Below, piece after piece: positions 1 through 10,927 of a stretch of 64,000 nucleotides of DNA. Made by a program: the position numbers and the translations under genes. The notes beneath the pieces were generated by a model. It searched no databases and had not been told where the DNA came from. It saw only the letters and a list, made by a program, of their open reading frames with translations. The first letter of the stretch is position 1. Each line of letters starts with the position of its first letter. The DNA comes from Adiantum capillus-veneris (taxonomy: Eukaryota; Streptophyta; Polypodiopsida; Polypodiales; Pteridaceae). Where the stretch lies: assembly GCA_014529385.2 (NCBI GenBank), contig CM043969.1, positions 69,755,176 through 69,819,175 of the forward strand, read 5' to 3'.

Positions 1-360
1 TCGCCCATTACGCATCTTGGACTCAAACCGATGGAAACTGGTGTGGGCTTGTTGGTATGGGACATCGGCTCTTGCGGTAGAGGTTAGCCCACTGGCTGCA
101 TGACCTCATGCTTAAGAGTGAACCCACCTTGGCTCTATGGTTGGGAGGTGAGCGTGATGTCCACCCATTACGTAAATAGGGCTCTACACCAACGGTGACT
201 CTATCCACCCACCCATACTGGTGTGGGCTTGTTGGTATGGGACACCGGCTCTTGGGATAATGGTGGCTAGCTCACTGGCTCCAAGCACTAAGGCTCAAGG
301 GTGAGCCCATATTGGCTCTATGGTTGGGAGATGAGCCTCATGTCCACCCATTTTATGTTT
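1..360. repeat. Satellite-like tandem repeat, ~180 bp unit (two copies)
   Basis: Two adjacent copies of a roughly 180 bp unit. The marker GTGTGGGCTTGTTGGTATGG occurs at 41 and again at 221, exactly 180 bp apart, and the words CTATGGTTGGGAGGTGAGC and CCCACTGGCT recur in step. The block ends in a variant tail (GTTTAGGAGTGAGTCTCAT) that also ends the block near 12035, so the array has a defined right edge. The short ORFs inside differ between copies and are not genes. A unit near nucleosome length suits satellite DNA. The left edge is cut by the window. Confidence 0.85.
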
Positions 361-852
361 AGGAGTGAGTCTCATATGTGATTGTCTTGTGTAATTAGGC
401 AGCAGATCATCTAGCTTTTTCCATTTTTAGCCAACTTTTTTTGTTTTCAGTCCATAAATAGTCAATTTTTTCATTTCAGCCCATAGACAACTAGTTTTTT
501 CTGTTTCTCTTTTGTAGTAACTTGATACATGTAGCACGTTCTCCCCCTTGTTATTGATGGCTGCTTAATAAGTGGTATCCGAGATCTTATTTATTGTTTA
601 GGGAAGCTAGCAAGGTATGTGTATAGCTTGTGGATGTTTGTATATGTACTTTTAATAAAGATTTTACACATTGTTCATCTACTTTTTTTATAGATGGATC
701 ACCTCTAAGGAGATTAATACAAGATGAATACCGCAAAAAAAAGGGAATAATTTGAGCTCTCTTGTTTGGTAGAGAAAGAGTTACCGACATCCTTTTTTGA
801 TATCCAAAACCACGTACTCATTCATTTCATGGATGATATAGAGATTGGAGGT
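361..852. other. Non-coding spacer, T-rich
   Basis: No gene recognised. The start has three spaced T-runs each followed by a variant of 'TTTCAGCCCA' (410-500). Similar wording recurs near 13840-13900, so this is probably part of a dispersed repeat that also borders the satellite on the other side. Confidence 0.5.
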
Positions 853-1089
853 CTCGAGGGGTTCATCATTCAGTACCCCCTATATAACATGTGTTTATGG
901 GGTATTAAAAAAACCCCTCTTTTAACATGTCTGAATGAATAAAATTTTAGGATTTCTTTTCAAAATTGAATCTAAAAACCCCTTCTTTTAATGTATCTTT
1001 GTTAAATTGCCTTAAATTTTTGCATTTCAAAACCCCTCCTTTTGAACTCACGATATACATTAACATGATTACATAGTGCACCCCCCGAG
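853..1089. mobile_element. Possible diverged relative of the 246 bp MITE-like element
   Basis: The segment starts CTCGAGGGGTTCA and ends in the reverse complement of CTCGGGGGGTGCA, giving imperfect terminal inverted repeats. Its end (TACATAGTGCACCCCCCGAG) closely matches the end of the two confident copies at 21523 and 46851, and the length (237 bp) is similar. The interior is AT-rich with runs of AACCCCT. No clear target duplication was found, so membership is tentative. Confidence 0.4.
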
Positions 1090-2740
1090 TTGTAGGTGTT
1101 GCTAGCACTCATTAGATGTTTTGGGTTGAAAGCTTTATCAGAGTTCTAAAGGGGCTTGTTCGCTAAAGATCATGACTAGAAGGTTCAATGGCTGAGGGAT
1201 GGGTGCTTGGAGAGTGCATGTATTACCTTTCAAAGTACCTTGAGAGTGTTGACATAGCTACTCTTTGGAGATGGACAATCGAAGAGTCTCCTACATTATC
1301 AGATGAGGTGTTATGTGGCAAAGGAAGTCCTTGCAAGCTCACAATGATATAATTTGAAAGGACGCTTGAACATATCCACGTTTGTTATTACGACTCACAG
1401 TGTATGGAAAAATTTGTTGAAGATTATCAGGAAGCTTGCAACCCACAAAGAAGGCAAAGAGCTAGAAAATCAACAAAGACTGACCCTCCATCCATTCTTT
1501 CATGGATATCTAAACGTATTAAAGATGGAATTCTGGAGGGAGAAGACAGCATTGATGAGTAGAGAGAGATTGGATTTGGTTGTGATAGAGACGTATAAAT
1601 GCTTCTATGAATGTATATTTACAAATTTGTTTGAATTTCTTTACGAATGCATATTACAAAGTTGTTGAATTTCTAATATTCTTACTTGGAGTTTATGTAC
1701 TCGGCTCTGTACTTTTAGATATCCACCTATAGCAACATATGGGCCTATGGAAAACATCTTCGAGTCAAAAAATTTATCAACGATGCGTTACTCAAGACTC
1801 TTGCATTGTTTCATCTTTTAGGCAGCAATCACGTGCAAGTGCAAGAGATACAAACCCTATTGATGAGGAGCTGGGCCATGTGGGAACCGTAGTTGGTATT
1901 TATAAACTCAACTTTCGTGTTTGCAAGTGGGTAATAAGATTTTGTAGATACACAAAAAAAATGGATACTATTAACTTTCAAGTTTGTTCTAAAGCATTTT
2001 GAAAATCTTATGTTAAAGCAGATTATATTGGAGATTTATTGGTTTTGTGTTGATTAAAAAGGGGCTAGAACCGAGACAAGAGCCATCTGGTTTTTGGATA
2101 GTTCACTCTTCAAAACCATTACGAACAACAGAAGAACCATATATTTTGCCGGCACATTGTGGCATGCCTTCTTCTACAATTCTCCAGATTCTCTCAGTTC
2201 ATGGAGGCAAGTCGTGCCTATCAATCCTCGAGGTTGTTAGATATTTGACACCACCAACTTAGATAGAATCTCATATGATGTAACTCAAGAGAACGGCTTG
2301 AATTCTATGCATTCCCATCTCTTAACATCATTAGCACACATGATGACTACTCTAACAAAGAAGAGAGCAACACTAATGCAATGGATGATGAAATGGAAGA
2401 TCTGGCCTTAGAGTTAGACATTGAGCCTTTATGCAAGCCTAATCCATCCTTGGTTGGTTTGCTAGACACACTCTCTCTCTCTTGATGCAAACATGACAAC
2501 TAAAGAGCTTCTCAAAGCAATGAAGGACAATGAAGAGATCAAATTGATCATTGATCTCTACTTGAGTTTGATTGAACCCTAGAAAATAGAGTACCGTAGA
2601 AGAGAATGAGCACTTTAATCCATTCAAAACAATGAGTACTTGAACCCTGAATCGGTAAGAACAAAGTCCCCTCATTAATATTTAATTCAATAAATTTTGG
2701 TACTACATATTTTTATTTATTTTATTTTTAGTTTACTGGA
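1090..2740. other. Spacer with unrecognised short ORFs
   Basis: Open stretches such as 1354-1668 and 2047-2262 (+) exist, but none shows a domain, motif or supporting structure that I recognise. Around 2380-2660 the codon pattern is patchy with frame breaks, compatible with a decayed gene or transposon. No function is assigned. Confidence 0.4.
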
Positions 2741-3729
2741 GGCTCTGAGGCTTGGGGGTGAGCTCTTATTGGATCTATGGTTGGGATGTGAGCTTGATGT
2801 CCACCTATTACGTGTCTAGGAGTGAGTCTCATTTGCAATTCTACTCGCACACTCATACTCGTGTGGGGTCAATGGTATGGGACATTGGCTCTTGCGATAG
2901 AGGCTAGCTCGCTGGTTGTAGGCCCTCTGGCTTGGGGGTGAGCCCATATTGGCTCTATGGTTGGGAAATGAGCCTGATGTTTGTGTCTAGAAGTGAGTTG
3001 CATTTGCGATTTTTCCTACACACCCGTGCTCGTGTGGGCTCGTTGGTATGGGACACTGGCTCTTGCAGTAGGTGCTAGCCCACTGGCTGTGCAGGTCCTC
3101 AGACTCAGGGGTGAGCCCATATCGGCTCTATGGTTGGGAGGTGAGCCTGATGTGCGCCCATTACATATCTTAGACTCTGCACTAATGGCAACTCTATCCA
3201 CACACGTACTGGTGTGGGCTCGTTGGTATGGGACACCAACTCTTGCGATAGAGGCTAGCCCACTTGCTACAAGCCTTCAAGCTCAGGGGTGAACCCATAT
3301 TGGCTCTATGGTTGGGAGGTGATAGTGATGTCCTCCCATTAGATATCTAGGACTCTACATCGATGGAGACTCTATCTGTGCACAAGTACTGGTGTGGGCT
3401 TCTTGGTATGGGACACCTACTCTTGTGCTAGAGAGGTTAGCCCACTAGATGTAGGCCCTCAGGCTCGAAGTGAGCCCATATCAGCTCTTCAGTTGGTAGG
3501 TAAGCCTCATGTCCATCCATTACGTATCTATGACTCTGTCCACATGCCCGTACTGGTGTGGGCTAGTTGGTATGGGAGACCAACTCTTGCAATAGAGGCT
3601 ATCCCACTAGCTTGTCTCTGCGCAGACTTGGGGTGAGCCCATATTGTCTCTATGGTTGGGAGGTGAGCCTCATTTCTGTCCATTATGTATCTAGAACTGT
3701 GCATCGATGGAGACTCTAACCGCACACCC
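2741..3729. repeat. Satellite-like ~180 bp array, left part
   Basis: About five diverged copies. The GTGTGGG...TGGTATGGGACA marker falls near 2861, 3032, 3212, 3392 and 3556, so spacing is 171, 180, 180 and 164 bp. The array is continuous with the block at 11171 once the 7.4 kb element between them is removed: the unit stops in 'CACACACCC' on the left and resumes 'CACTCGTACT' on the right. ORFs in this block are repeat shadows. Confidence 0.85.
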
Positions 3730-4326
3730 TGTTAACCCTCACGGCTCACGGACACCCCATCACCTACGATGGACGTGTATTATGTATTTGGTAGAGTCAC
3801 GTACCGGGCTTGTCAGACCAATAGGAAAAGGGTAAGAGTGATCGCCGATGAGAGGCGCACTCTAACTGGGACATTCAAGGGATTAGTTGGCTAAGCATGG
3901 GCGCCCAAGTGTGAATGGGGTGAGCTCATATAAAAGCCAACTAAACCTAAAATTCACTCATTCTCTCATTTGTGCAATAGAAGAGTGCTCTTGCTCCATC
4001 TCCATCTCCATTTCCATCTTCTTCTTCTTCACCTCCTCGTGTGTGTGTGTATGTGAGAGAGAGAGAGAGAGAGAGGGAGAGTGTGTGTGTGATCAAGCAT
4101 TACGAAGGCATGACGGTGGCAAAGCGGTTGAGCGCGGCACGACTGCAGCTTCTTCTTCATCACGGCGAGGAATCCACCACGAAGGCGAGCGTAGAGCGGT
4201 GAGTGACACACCCTTTGCTCTCTTGAGCTTGCTAGATTAGTCTTGTTGTGTGCTTGGAGCCAATTGTGGCTCGCACACGGTGTATCGGCAAGTCCCTTGC
4301 TTCGAAAGTGCGTCAAGGAGCACACA
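3730..4326 (+). repeat. 5' LTR of element A
   Basis: Begins TGTTAACCCTCACGG and ends AAGGAGCACACA. It contains a TATA box (3929-3935) and, in the presumed transcribed part, a (GT)n(GA)n microsatellite (GA run 4055-4075). The matching 3' LTR is at the exact offset of 6,844 bp. ORFs through the GA/CT run are low-complexity artefacts. Confidence 0.95.
3929..3935 (+). promoter_or_regulatory. TATA box of element A 5' LTR
   Basis: TATAAAA in the context GAGCTCATATAAAAGCC. The same box is at 10773-10779 in the 3' LTR and at 33195-33201 in the LTR of element B, so it is conserved across the family. Transcription would start roughly 30 bp downstream, just ahead of the microsatellite. Confidence 0.75.
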
Positions 4327-4330
4327 TTTT

Positions 4331-4348
4331 TGGCGCCGTTGCCGGGAA
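4331..4348 (+). promoter_or_regulatory. Primer binding site (tRNA-Asp type)
   Basis: TGGCGCCGTTGCCGGGAA lies four bases after the 5' LTR. From memory, the 3' end of plant tRNA-Asp (…CCGGCAACGGCGCCA) pairs with it, with one mismatch at the far end. This primer choice is typical of Athila and related plant gypsy elements. Confidence 0.88.
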
Positions 4349-5337
4349 ATCGCCCTACATTAAGCCCAAGAGTCACTTTGTGCTTCTCCTATGAGTTGTT
4401 TGTAGTAGGAAAGAAGAGGAAGAGGAAGAGGAATGAGTTGTTTTTTTGTAAGTTGTTAATTTTTGTGTTGTCTGCAAGTTCTGTGATTTTTGCATAATGT
4501 TGTGTTTTCTGTTTGCACACAGTCTTTGCACAATTAGTAGTCGTTAGCTTGTTTGTAGTGAATGAATAAGTAGGAAGGCAGTTAGCAATTTCTGTTTGCA
4601 CACAATCTGTACACAGTTTTTTGTCAAGGTTTGGCTGCACACAGTCTTTGCATAGTAAGGTAGTGAGAGAGGAAGTAGGTGGACAGTTAGCTCACTGTCA
4701 GTAAGCAGTTAACAGATTAGTTAGTGGTTAGCAGCACTGTTAGTAAGTAGATAAAGTAGTGAGCTGTCTGTGAGCTGTTGACTGGGAGGTTAGGTAGGTG
4801 AGAGTGTGTGTGGCCAAGAAAGGGTCACCTGAACCGCGCGCGGACGAAAATATTTAAGCGTGAGTGACTGGGGGGCTACACTAAAATTTTGATCGGGATC
4901 GGGATCATTTTCCCAAGCCCAGGCCTTAGTCCTCAGTCTTATGATATATACTAGACTCACTCTTATATATATACCCTACCCCCTCAAGAGGGAATGAGAG
5001 CATGTGGGGCAAGTCCTCCACTCTCCTCCTTTCTCTTCCCACTTGCACCCTTAGACTTTCTAATTTGGGCCTAGTTCCCTAATAGAAATTGATGGTTTTA
5101 GGGATTCCGAGGGCATAAAGTGACCAAACGGAGGGCTGTAAAGCACGGCATGTCCCTCTGACCGAGACGCTCGTTTTGAGCTATCATACGTTCTATTCTA
5201 TAGCTGGGTCAGAAAAAAAGGACCAAAAAATCAAAAAATAAATAAATAAGAAAAGACTTGGGTTGCAAAACACCCAAAATTACTAGGTGAGCAGCCTTCA
5301 CGGGCCCTCACTGACACTTCTTGAGGATCCAAGTCAT
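4349..5337 (+). other. Untranslated leader of element A
   Basis: About 1 kb without a convincing ORF. 4500-4800 is built from degenerate short words (GTTAGCAGTTAG, GCACACAGTCTTTGCA repeated), and 4940-4980 has TATATATA runs. The gag ATG is chosen at 5338 because the upstream in-frame codon at 5287 is GTG and the N-terminus MNLRSG is the usual start of many plant gypsy gags. Confidence 0.6.
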
Positions 5338-8118
5338 ATGAACCTACGCTCTGGACGAGTGTTAGAGCACGAGCATATTGGTAGTGCCTCCATTTACGCG
5401 GGCACCCATTATTCCTCCACCCTAGGTTCTGGACCTTCGGCCGGGACTCAAGGTAGCGCGACCCAAGATCCTCATATCGCGTCTAGTGATTCTTCCTCTG
5501 ACTACGAAGTCATGGAGGGGTATCCTACACCAAACCCTGATAGTTCAAGTCAAGACATGCATGCCATGGGCCCACGGCCCGGGTCCAACGTGTTTAGCCT
5601 CTTAAAAGAGACCCTTAGTAGAGCTACTCGCTCCGAACATGCGGTTAATGAAATAAATGAAGGAAGTGGGGAAGTAAATTCGTCATTCATGCCTAAAATG
5701 GACCCTATGCTTCTTGAGAGTGTGCGTGTGAATGTTCCATCCACTGCACCTCCTGATCCTTTAGGACTATCTCCCTCTGAGGTTTTACTACCCGATGGTA
5801 GGAGTCTTGCCGAAGTACAAGAGATCGAACGCTATATGCAAGCAACAAGGGAGAGGGAAATTGAGAACCTACGAAGGCTAGAACAAAGTCGAGCCCTGAA
5901 AGCAAAGGCTCCTATGACAACAATCATGCCAGCCGAGCAACTGAGTGCTCCCAAGGTAGCAGTCACGGAGGGGCAAGCTATGGGGAGCAATAATGCTTCC
6001 ACTTCAAGGGAAACCTCCAGCACGCCAGGCCTAGATGGGATATTCCTAAACGAAAATTGGGAGTATGACCTACAAGCAGAAGCTTTAACTGATCGGTACA
6101 CAGGACACACCTATCATGTGGGTTGGTTAGATGTTCTACAATCCACATTGGGTGCTACTAGCATAGATGAGCAACAAGAGAAAGTCTGTGATGTCCTCCA
6201 TAGGATTGTTGAGTTAGAAAGACAGAACACAGGGATCAACATGCCTTCAACAGGCCTAATGAGATTCTTGGATACGGGAAAGGCCAACCAACCAACCCTA
6301 TCACAAATGGAGACTCCCTCAATGAGCCCCATTGATCCTCCATATGTTGTTTCGCCAGGAGCCTCAGTACAATCTGAGCCCATAAGTGGCAGTTTTACCT
6401 TCCCAGATCTAGCTCATCTTTCTCTTAATGACACTACGGCTACCATGCATATCCCAATGGTGAGCATGACAAGAAGTACACCATGGAGTTCATTTGTTAA
6501 CACTGCGCTGATGCCTAGTAGCACAGTGCCCCCAACTATACCTACATGTATGTATCAATCATGTGCACCTGTCGTACCTCAGCCTCATGTAGCTCCTACA
6601 CCTCCGATTATTCCAAGAGCTTACAATCCACAATGGAATTATCCAAGCTCTTATACAAGTGGAGCCATGCCATTTAATAATAGCATGCCATATCAGGCAC
6701 CCCCTATGCCTAGGGCCACGCCTGTAAACTTCGGACCACCGTTTGGTACACCACCATATGAAATTTGGGACCCAAGAGCCGCGCGTATGCCAAGGCAAAG
6801 GCCAACTCCCATCTCACATGTGGTTCCAGGAGCACATACACCCATTATACCTACTCAAATAGGAGATTTGGCAGCATTTGCTCAAACTATCGGTCGCTCT
6901 ATTGCGGAAAACATGCGTAGTGCACCTGATAGAGAGCCTAGGAGCAAGGCAGTTCAAGTAGCTAAGCTCACACAGAAATTCAGTGGAGACGGAGATGCTA
7001 GAAAGCATATGGAAGTCTTTGAACATGTGTGCGATTCCTTGGAAGAGCACAATGAGCTACATAAGTGTAAGGCTTTGAGTTTGACCCTAAGCGGAAAGGC
7101 TGGAGATTGGTATAGAACCTTAAGAGTAGAAGAGAAAACGATCTACTCTACTCTTCGGAGACTGTTCTTAAAATAATACATACGAGAGGGAGTACTTTGG
7201 GGTGTAACCTCTCAGCTCCAAAAAGCCCAACGAGAAGAAGGTGAATCCGTGACAGACTTCATTAGTCGCCTAAAGAATTTGAATTCTCGATGCAATCCAA
7301 ACGAGCGATTCAACAACAACCAATTGCTCGATAGATTCATTAGGGGACTACGACATGAAAGTATCTATAATGGCCTAGTCATTAGAGGTATCACTACTTG
7401 GGAAGCAGCCACCATGAATGCAATCCAATTGGAGGATAATTTAATGATTGCAGGAGAAAGAGTGTCTGCCGAGCCGAAGTCAAGTAGCTCGCAAGCATCA
7501 GGGCATGAGCCAATGAAGATAAAGCCAATCGTGAAAGAGCAAACGATATCTGAGATGACTTTGGCAGATCTCACCAAGGCCATCCAAGAAAGCCTTAGGG
7601 GTAATCGTGCTCCACAAAACACTCATATGTATCCAAGAAGGGAGCAACAATGGTGCTCAATTTGCTTGGGCCCACATACTACAAGTGAATGCCCTCCTAT
7701 CATTCAAGCAAAGTCACCTACATTGCAAACTCTAGCAAAGTTGAAGGATAGCCAACATTCACAAGCCATGGTGGTTAACTCGTCTTTGCCGGCTACCCAT
7801 GAATCTAGCACTTCAACACTTGTAGTTGCAGCAAGCAGTAATATTGCAAGTACTCAACCTGCACGACCTAAGAGTACATATCAATGGGTCCCCAAGGCCT
7901 TACTTCCAACTACCTCAACCCTCCCATCCATTCCAAGAAAAAATTTCTCGGGAAAACCAAGAGCGTGCCCTAGGAGAGTCAAGACCAAATCACGATGGAT
8001 TCCAAAACAACTATTAGAAGCCCAAGGCTACTATGATGGAAATGAGAAAATTTGGTACCTAAACGTAAAATGTGTCCTTCCCTATCGACAACAAACCCAT
8101 ATGAGTCAAACAGTGTAA
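5338..8118 (+). pseudogene. Gag polyprotein of element A, one internal stop
   Basis: Structural (capsid-like) protein that packages the element RNA in the cytoplasm. The frame opens with MNLRSG at 5338. A proline/serine-rich region fills the first ~500 codons. A Retrotrans_gag-type domain follows (around 6950-7450, with KFSGDGDA, LSGKAGDWY, FISRLKNL and RFIRGLRHE). A CX2CX3HX4C zinc knuckle (CSICLGPHTTSEC) lies near 7655-7693. A single in-frame TAA at 7174-7176 splits the domain, and the frame resumes directly, so the lesion is one point change. Near 8050 a small deletion relative to element B shifts the frame, so the natural C-terminus runs on to about 8530 in another frame. Interpretation as gag is firm; function in this copy is doubtful. 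Confidence 0.88.
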
Positions 8119-8530
8119 CGCTAAAGCCAATGGCAGACTGTGGGAAGGGAAAGATCACAGAATGCTACACACCTAGTCCAGAGCTAGTTTGAGCTCCAAG
8201 GCAAAACCAATTTATTCCACCTAGCTCAGGAAGGGGGGAGTTCCATGAAGCTTCTAGCTCCTCATGTAATACATCCATAGAGGTAAAAGCTTCTACACAG
8301 CCTCCATCTATAGTAGTGGACCTCCATGAAGCTACAAAAGAATCCACACCTCCCAGTGTTCAAGAATCACCTGATGAACCACTTCAAGTTCAATCCTGGG
8401 AGAGTACCTTACCACCCTTGCAACTTGACGAGGCACCTAGGGTAATAGAAAACTACTGGCAAAAATCCTCACCTATTACCAACTGGAACAATTGGTTTCA
8501 AAGGGTGACGATATCATTTCAAACGGTATG
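8050..8530 (+). pseudogene. Frameshifted continuation of the gag C-terminal 'W-P-K' region (element A)
   Basis: After the frameshift the other frame reads on with KITECYTP, then STPPSVQES, ESTLPPLQLDE and a terminal NYW motif. It matches 30600-31030 of element B segment by segment. The region carries repeated W-(V/I)-P-K motifs: YQWVPK near 7880 and RWIPK near 7995 lie in the gag frame just upstream, and a third (VPKRK) follows the shift. In element B this region is separate from gag and lies after pol. I know no named domain for it. The stop in V*AP near 8190 further disables it. Confidence 0.6.
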
Positions 8531-8538
8531 ATCTACCC

Positions 8539-8552
8539 AAGGAAGGGGGGAG
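8539..8552 (+). promoter_or_regulatory. Internal polypurine tract (element A)
   Basis: AAGGAAGGGGGGAG, followed by TGTTTG. It resembles the true PPT at 10561-10571 (AGGAAGGGGGG) yet sits 2 kb inside the element. It is conserved in element B, where it occurs twice through a 137 bp duplication. It could be a central PPT priming a second plus-strand start, or the relic of an older LTR boundary. Confidence 0.5.
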
Positions 8553-8633
8553 TGTTTGTGGACATCCATCATTCACTTGCTTCCCTCTCAACCTTTCTCC
8601 CTGACCTCTTAATCTCCGATCTTAGGGAATGTA

Positions 8634-8641
8634 TATATAAA
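8634..8641 (+). promoter_or_regulatory. Internal TATA box upstream of the small ORF (element A)
   Basis: TATATAAA in GGGAATGTATATATAAAGCC, about 140 bp before the small ORF's ATG. The block, including CCTTATACTCAC and the AAAACAAGATAAAAAAG that follows, is preserved at 31295-31301 in element B while spacers elsewhere have diverged. That suggests an internal promoter. No transcript evidence is available. Confidence 0.45.
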
Positions 8642-8777
8642 GCCTTATACTCACAAAAACAAGATAAAAAAGTAAAAGAGCAAGAGCCATAACACAAATC
8701 ATAAAAACAAATTATGCACAAGAACACGAACCTTGTAATATTTGCACTCTAACCATCATCTATTTGCGTGTACAGAT

Positions 8778-9089
8778 ATGGCTAGTACGCTAGAGTCATC
8801 CACTCCTGCCTTGGGTGAGAGGTACCCTCGTTACTTTTCACAAATATTTCACATGGTCTTTCCAGTGCTTGCATGTGAATGGGATTTGATAGGTACGCTA
8901 GCATGTGAGAGGAATTTTGAGGAGTTAGAATGGCTAATACGTCTCTTGACCACGTCTGATCCATACTTAGTAGAGAGCGTTTCTCCCATTGCACAAGCCT
9001 ACCCTTTTGACCAAGATGACTATAGGCGTCTAGTGACCTTCTTAGTAAACATGGGCACCTATGATGAAGAAGAAAATTTACACGACTAA
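8778..9089 (+). CDS. Small accessory ORF of element A (about 103 aa), function unknown
   Basis: Starts ATG at 8778 just after TGTACAG, a plausible splice acceptor, and ends TAA at 9089. The protein begins MASTLESSTPALGER and includes the conserved words ACERNFEELEW, LLTT and SPIAQAYPFDQDDYR. The homologue at 31474 in element B keeps the same start, length and most residues, so it has probably been under selection. Soluble and acidic, with no obvious signal peptide or membrane segment. It occupies the position where Athila-type elements place an env-like gene, but it is too short for an envelope and shows no such feature. I do not recognise the family. Confidence 0.6.
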   Translation: MASTLESSTPALGERYPRYFSQIFHMVFPVLACEWDLIGTLACERNFEELEWLIRLLTTSDPYLVESVSPIAQAYPFDQDDYRRLVTFLVNMGTYDEEENLHD

Positions 9090-10560
9090 ACGGATGGCAC
9101 ATATGGTCTCATGGATGATGACTTTGTTTATCTCGACGACGAAGATAGGGGTTTAGCCTTAGGGTTTCCCCCCAACCTCTACAATATCCTATTCCCTTGA
9201 CTCTCTAGGGGGAGTGCAAATAATTAGGTTAGGGTTCCTTATGTTTTTTGTTGTGTTCAATAAGTGTTGGTACCTTTTTCCACTAATGTGCCTCCTGGAG
9301 GTATTCCTTTTGTTTCCTAGTGTGTACAGGAGCGTGTTGCTATTGGTAGGATTTGGACCTTCATGGAATCTTTATCTCGACTCACTCTTCAAATCAAGCG
9401 CGACCATCGACACAAACAGGTGTTTCTTGTCCATTAGCATTGCCCCTTATCTTTTTTGCATCTATGATTGTCAGCTTTAATTGTGATTGGTAGCCTAATA
9501 TTCACCGCATTTGCTTAGTATCAAACATTTAATTCAATGTAATTTTTTGTCATAATCACCTGTCTAGGTTTAAAAATCAAGCAGTCCGACAAACTAGTTT
9601 GACCAAGTTAGGTGTTAGAAATCTTCTCTTAATACCATGGGGAATGCCTTCCTAATAATTAATGGTTACTTAGGTTCTTAATCCGATTTAGGCAGCATTG
9701 TGTGAAATGTACTAGGGCTTTCTAGTGGGCTTGACCCTATTGACCTTTAGCTTAAGTATTATAAAGGGAGTTTACTAGTGTGATGAGCCTGGGGAGGTGT
9801 ATCAGTGTTATATGACCTCCCAAAGTTACAAAATTAAAATGCTGAAAATGAACAAACAAAAAATCAAAGTGCCACACTGTAAAATCTTAAGCTGAAAGAG
9901 AAATCTCAGCTTGATTTGGTACTTCACTCACATGTATTGCCTATGGTACTAGAGCCCTAGAGGTTCCCAATATGGGCGTTTTTACTTGAAAAGCAAAAAA
10001 CCCAAGGCATACAAAATAAGCACACACATCAAAATTGAATCACTGTGAAAAGACTTTGGGGGGTCAAAGAAAAAGTAATGAGTCAGGCGATGATTTCATG
10101 AGAAATTCCTTTTATGGTAGCTTAACTACAAGGTCTTCTAGATATAGCCTCTAGTCAGCCCTCGAACATGAATACTTGGCTCTCGCGATTAAACAACTTA
10201 ATTGACCACAGAAAATTAAGAAGCTTACCCATGGTATTAATATTCGATCTCTAGTGCCTTTCGACCGTCAAATTAGCGACCCCAGACTTGTTTATTTTTT
10301 TACCTTTACATCTGTTTATGCATTTGATTACATTGCAATTTAATGTTCATTGCTGACAAATTGTTTGAAATTCCTTTACCAATCAATTTGTCTACCTAAA
10401 ACTGCATATGATTTTTAATCCCTTATGAGAATGCAATTACTGTGCCAATGTTGTTTGATTTTGAAGTGACTGAAGAAGGCTAAGGACATTCATCTCAAAT
10501 GCTCTTCCACCTCGACGAAAGAGCTTCAACTCAATAGCTTCCGAGGACGGAATCTACATC
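9090..10560 (+). other. 3' non-coding region of element A
   Basis: No supported gene. The first ~200 bp (to about 9300) align with 31855-32000 of element B, then the two copies diverge. The last ~50 bp before the PPT (TTCCGAGGACGGAATCTACATC) match again. Confidence 0.6.
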
Positions 10561-10571
10561 AGGAAGGGGGG
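10561..10571 (+). promoter_or_regulatory. Polypurine tract of element A
   Basis: AGGAAGGGGGG immediately before CA|TG of the 3' LTR. This primes plus-strand DNA synthesis in LTR retroelements. The counterpart in element B (33021-33032) reads AGGAAGAGGGG. Confidence 0.85.
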
Positions 10572-10573
10572 CA

Positions 10574-10894
10574 TGTTAACCCTCACGGCTCACGGACACC
10601 CCATCACCTACGACGGACGTGTATTATGTATTTGGTAGAGTCAGGTACCGGGCTTGTCGGACCAATAGGAAAAGGGTAAGAGTGATCGCCGATGAGAGGC
10701 GCACTCTAACTGGGACATTCAAGGGATTAGTTGGCTAAGCATGGGCGCCCAATTGTAAATGGGGTGAGCTCATATAAAAGCCAACTAAACCTAAAATTCA
10801 CTCATTCTCTCATTTGTGCAATAGAAGAGTGCTCTTGCTCCATCTCCATCTCCATCTTCTTCTTCTTCACCTTCTCGTGTGTGTGTGTGTATGT

Positions 10895-10927
<33 letters not shown>

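Noticed and set aside
1354-2262. Possible host gene in the 1.3-2.3 kb spacer
   Set aside because: Three short ORFs in different frames with no recognisable motif or splice pattern; insufficient support.
2981-3636. ORFs of 60-103 codons in the satellite array
   Set aside because: They follow the 180 bp DNA repeat, are not kept in phase between units and lack any domain.
8778-9089. Env-like gene of an Athila-type element
   Set aside because: Position fits, but the protein is only about 103 residues with no signal peptide, glycoprotein features or membrane segment.
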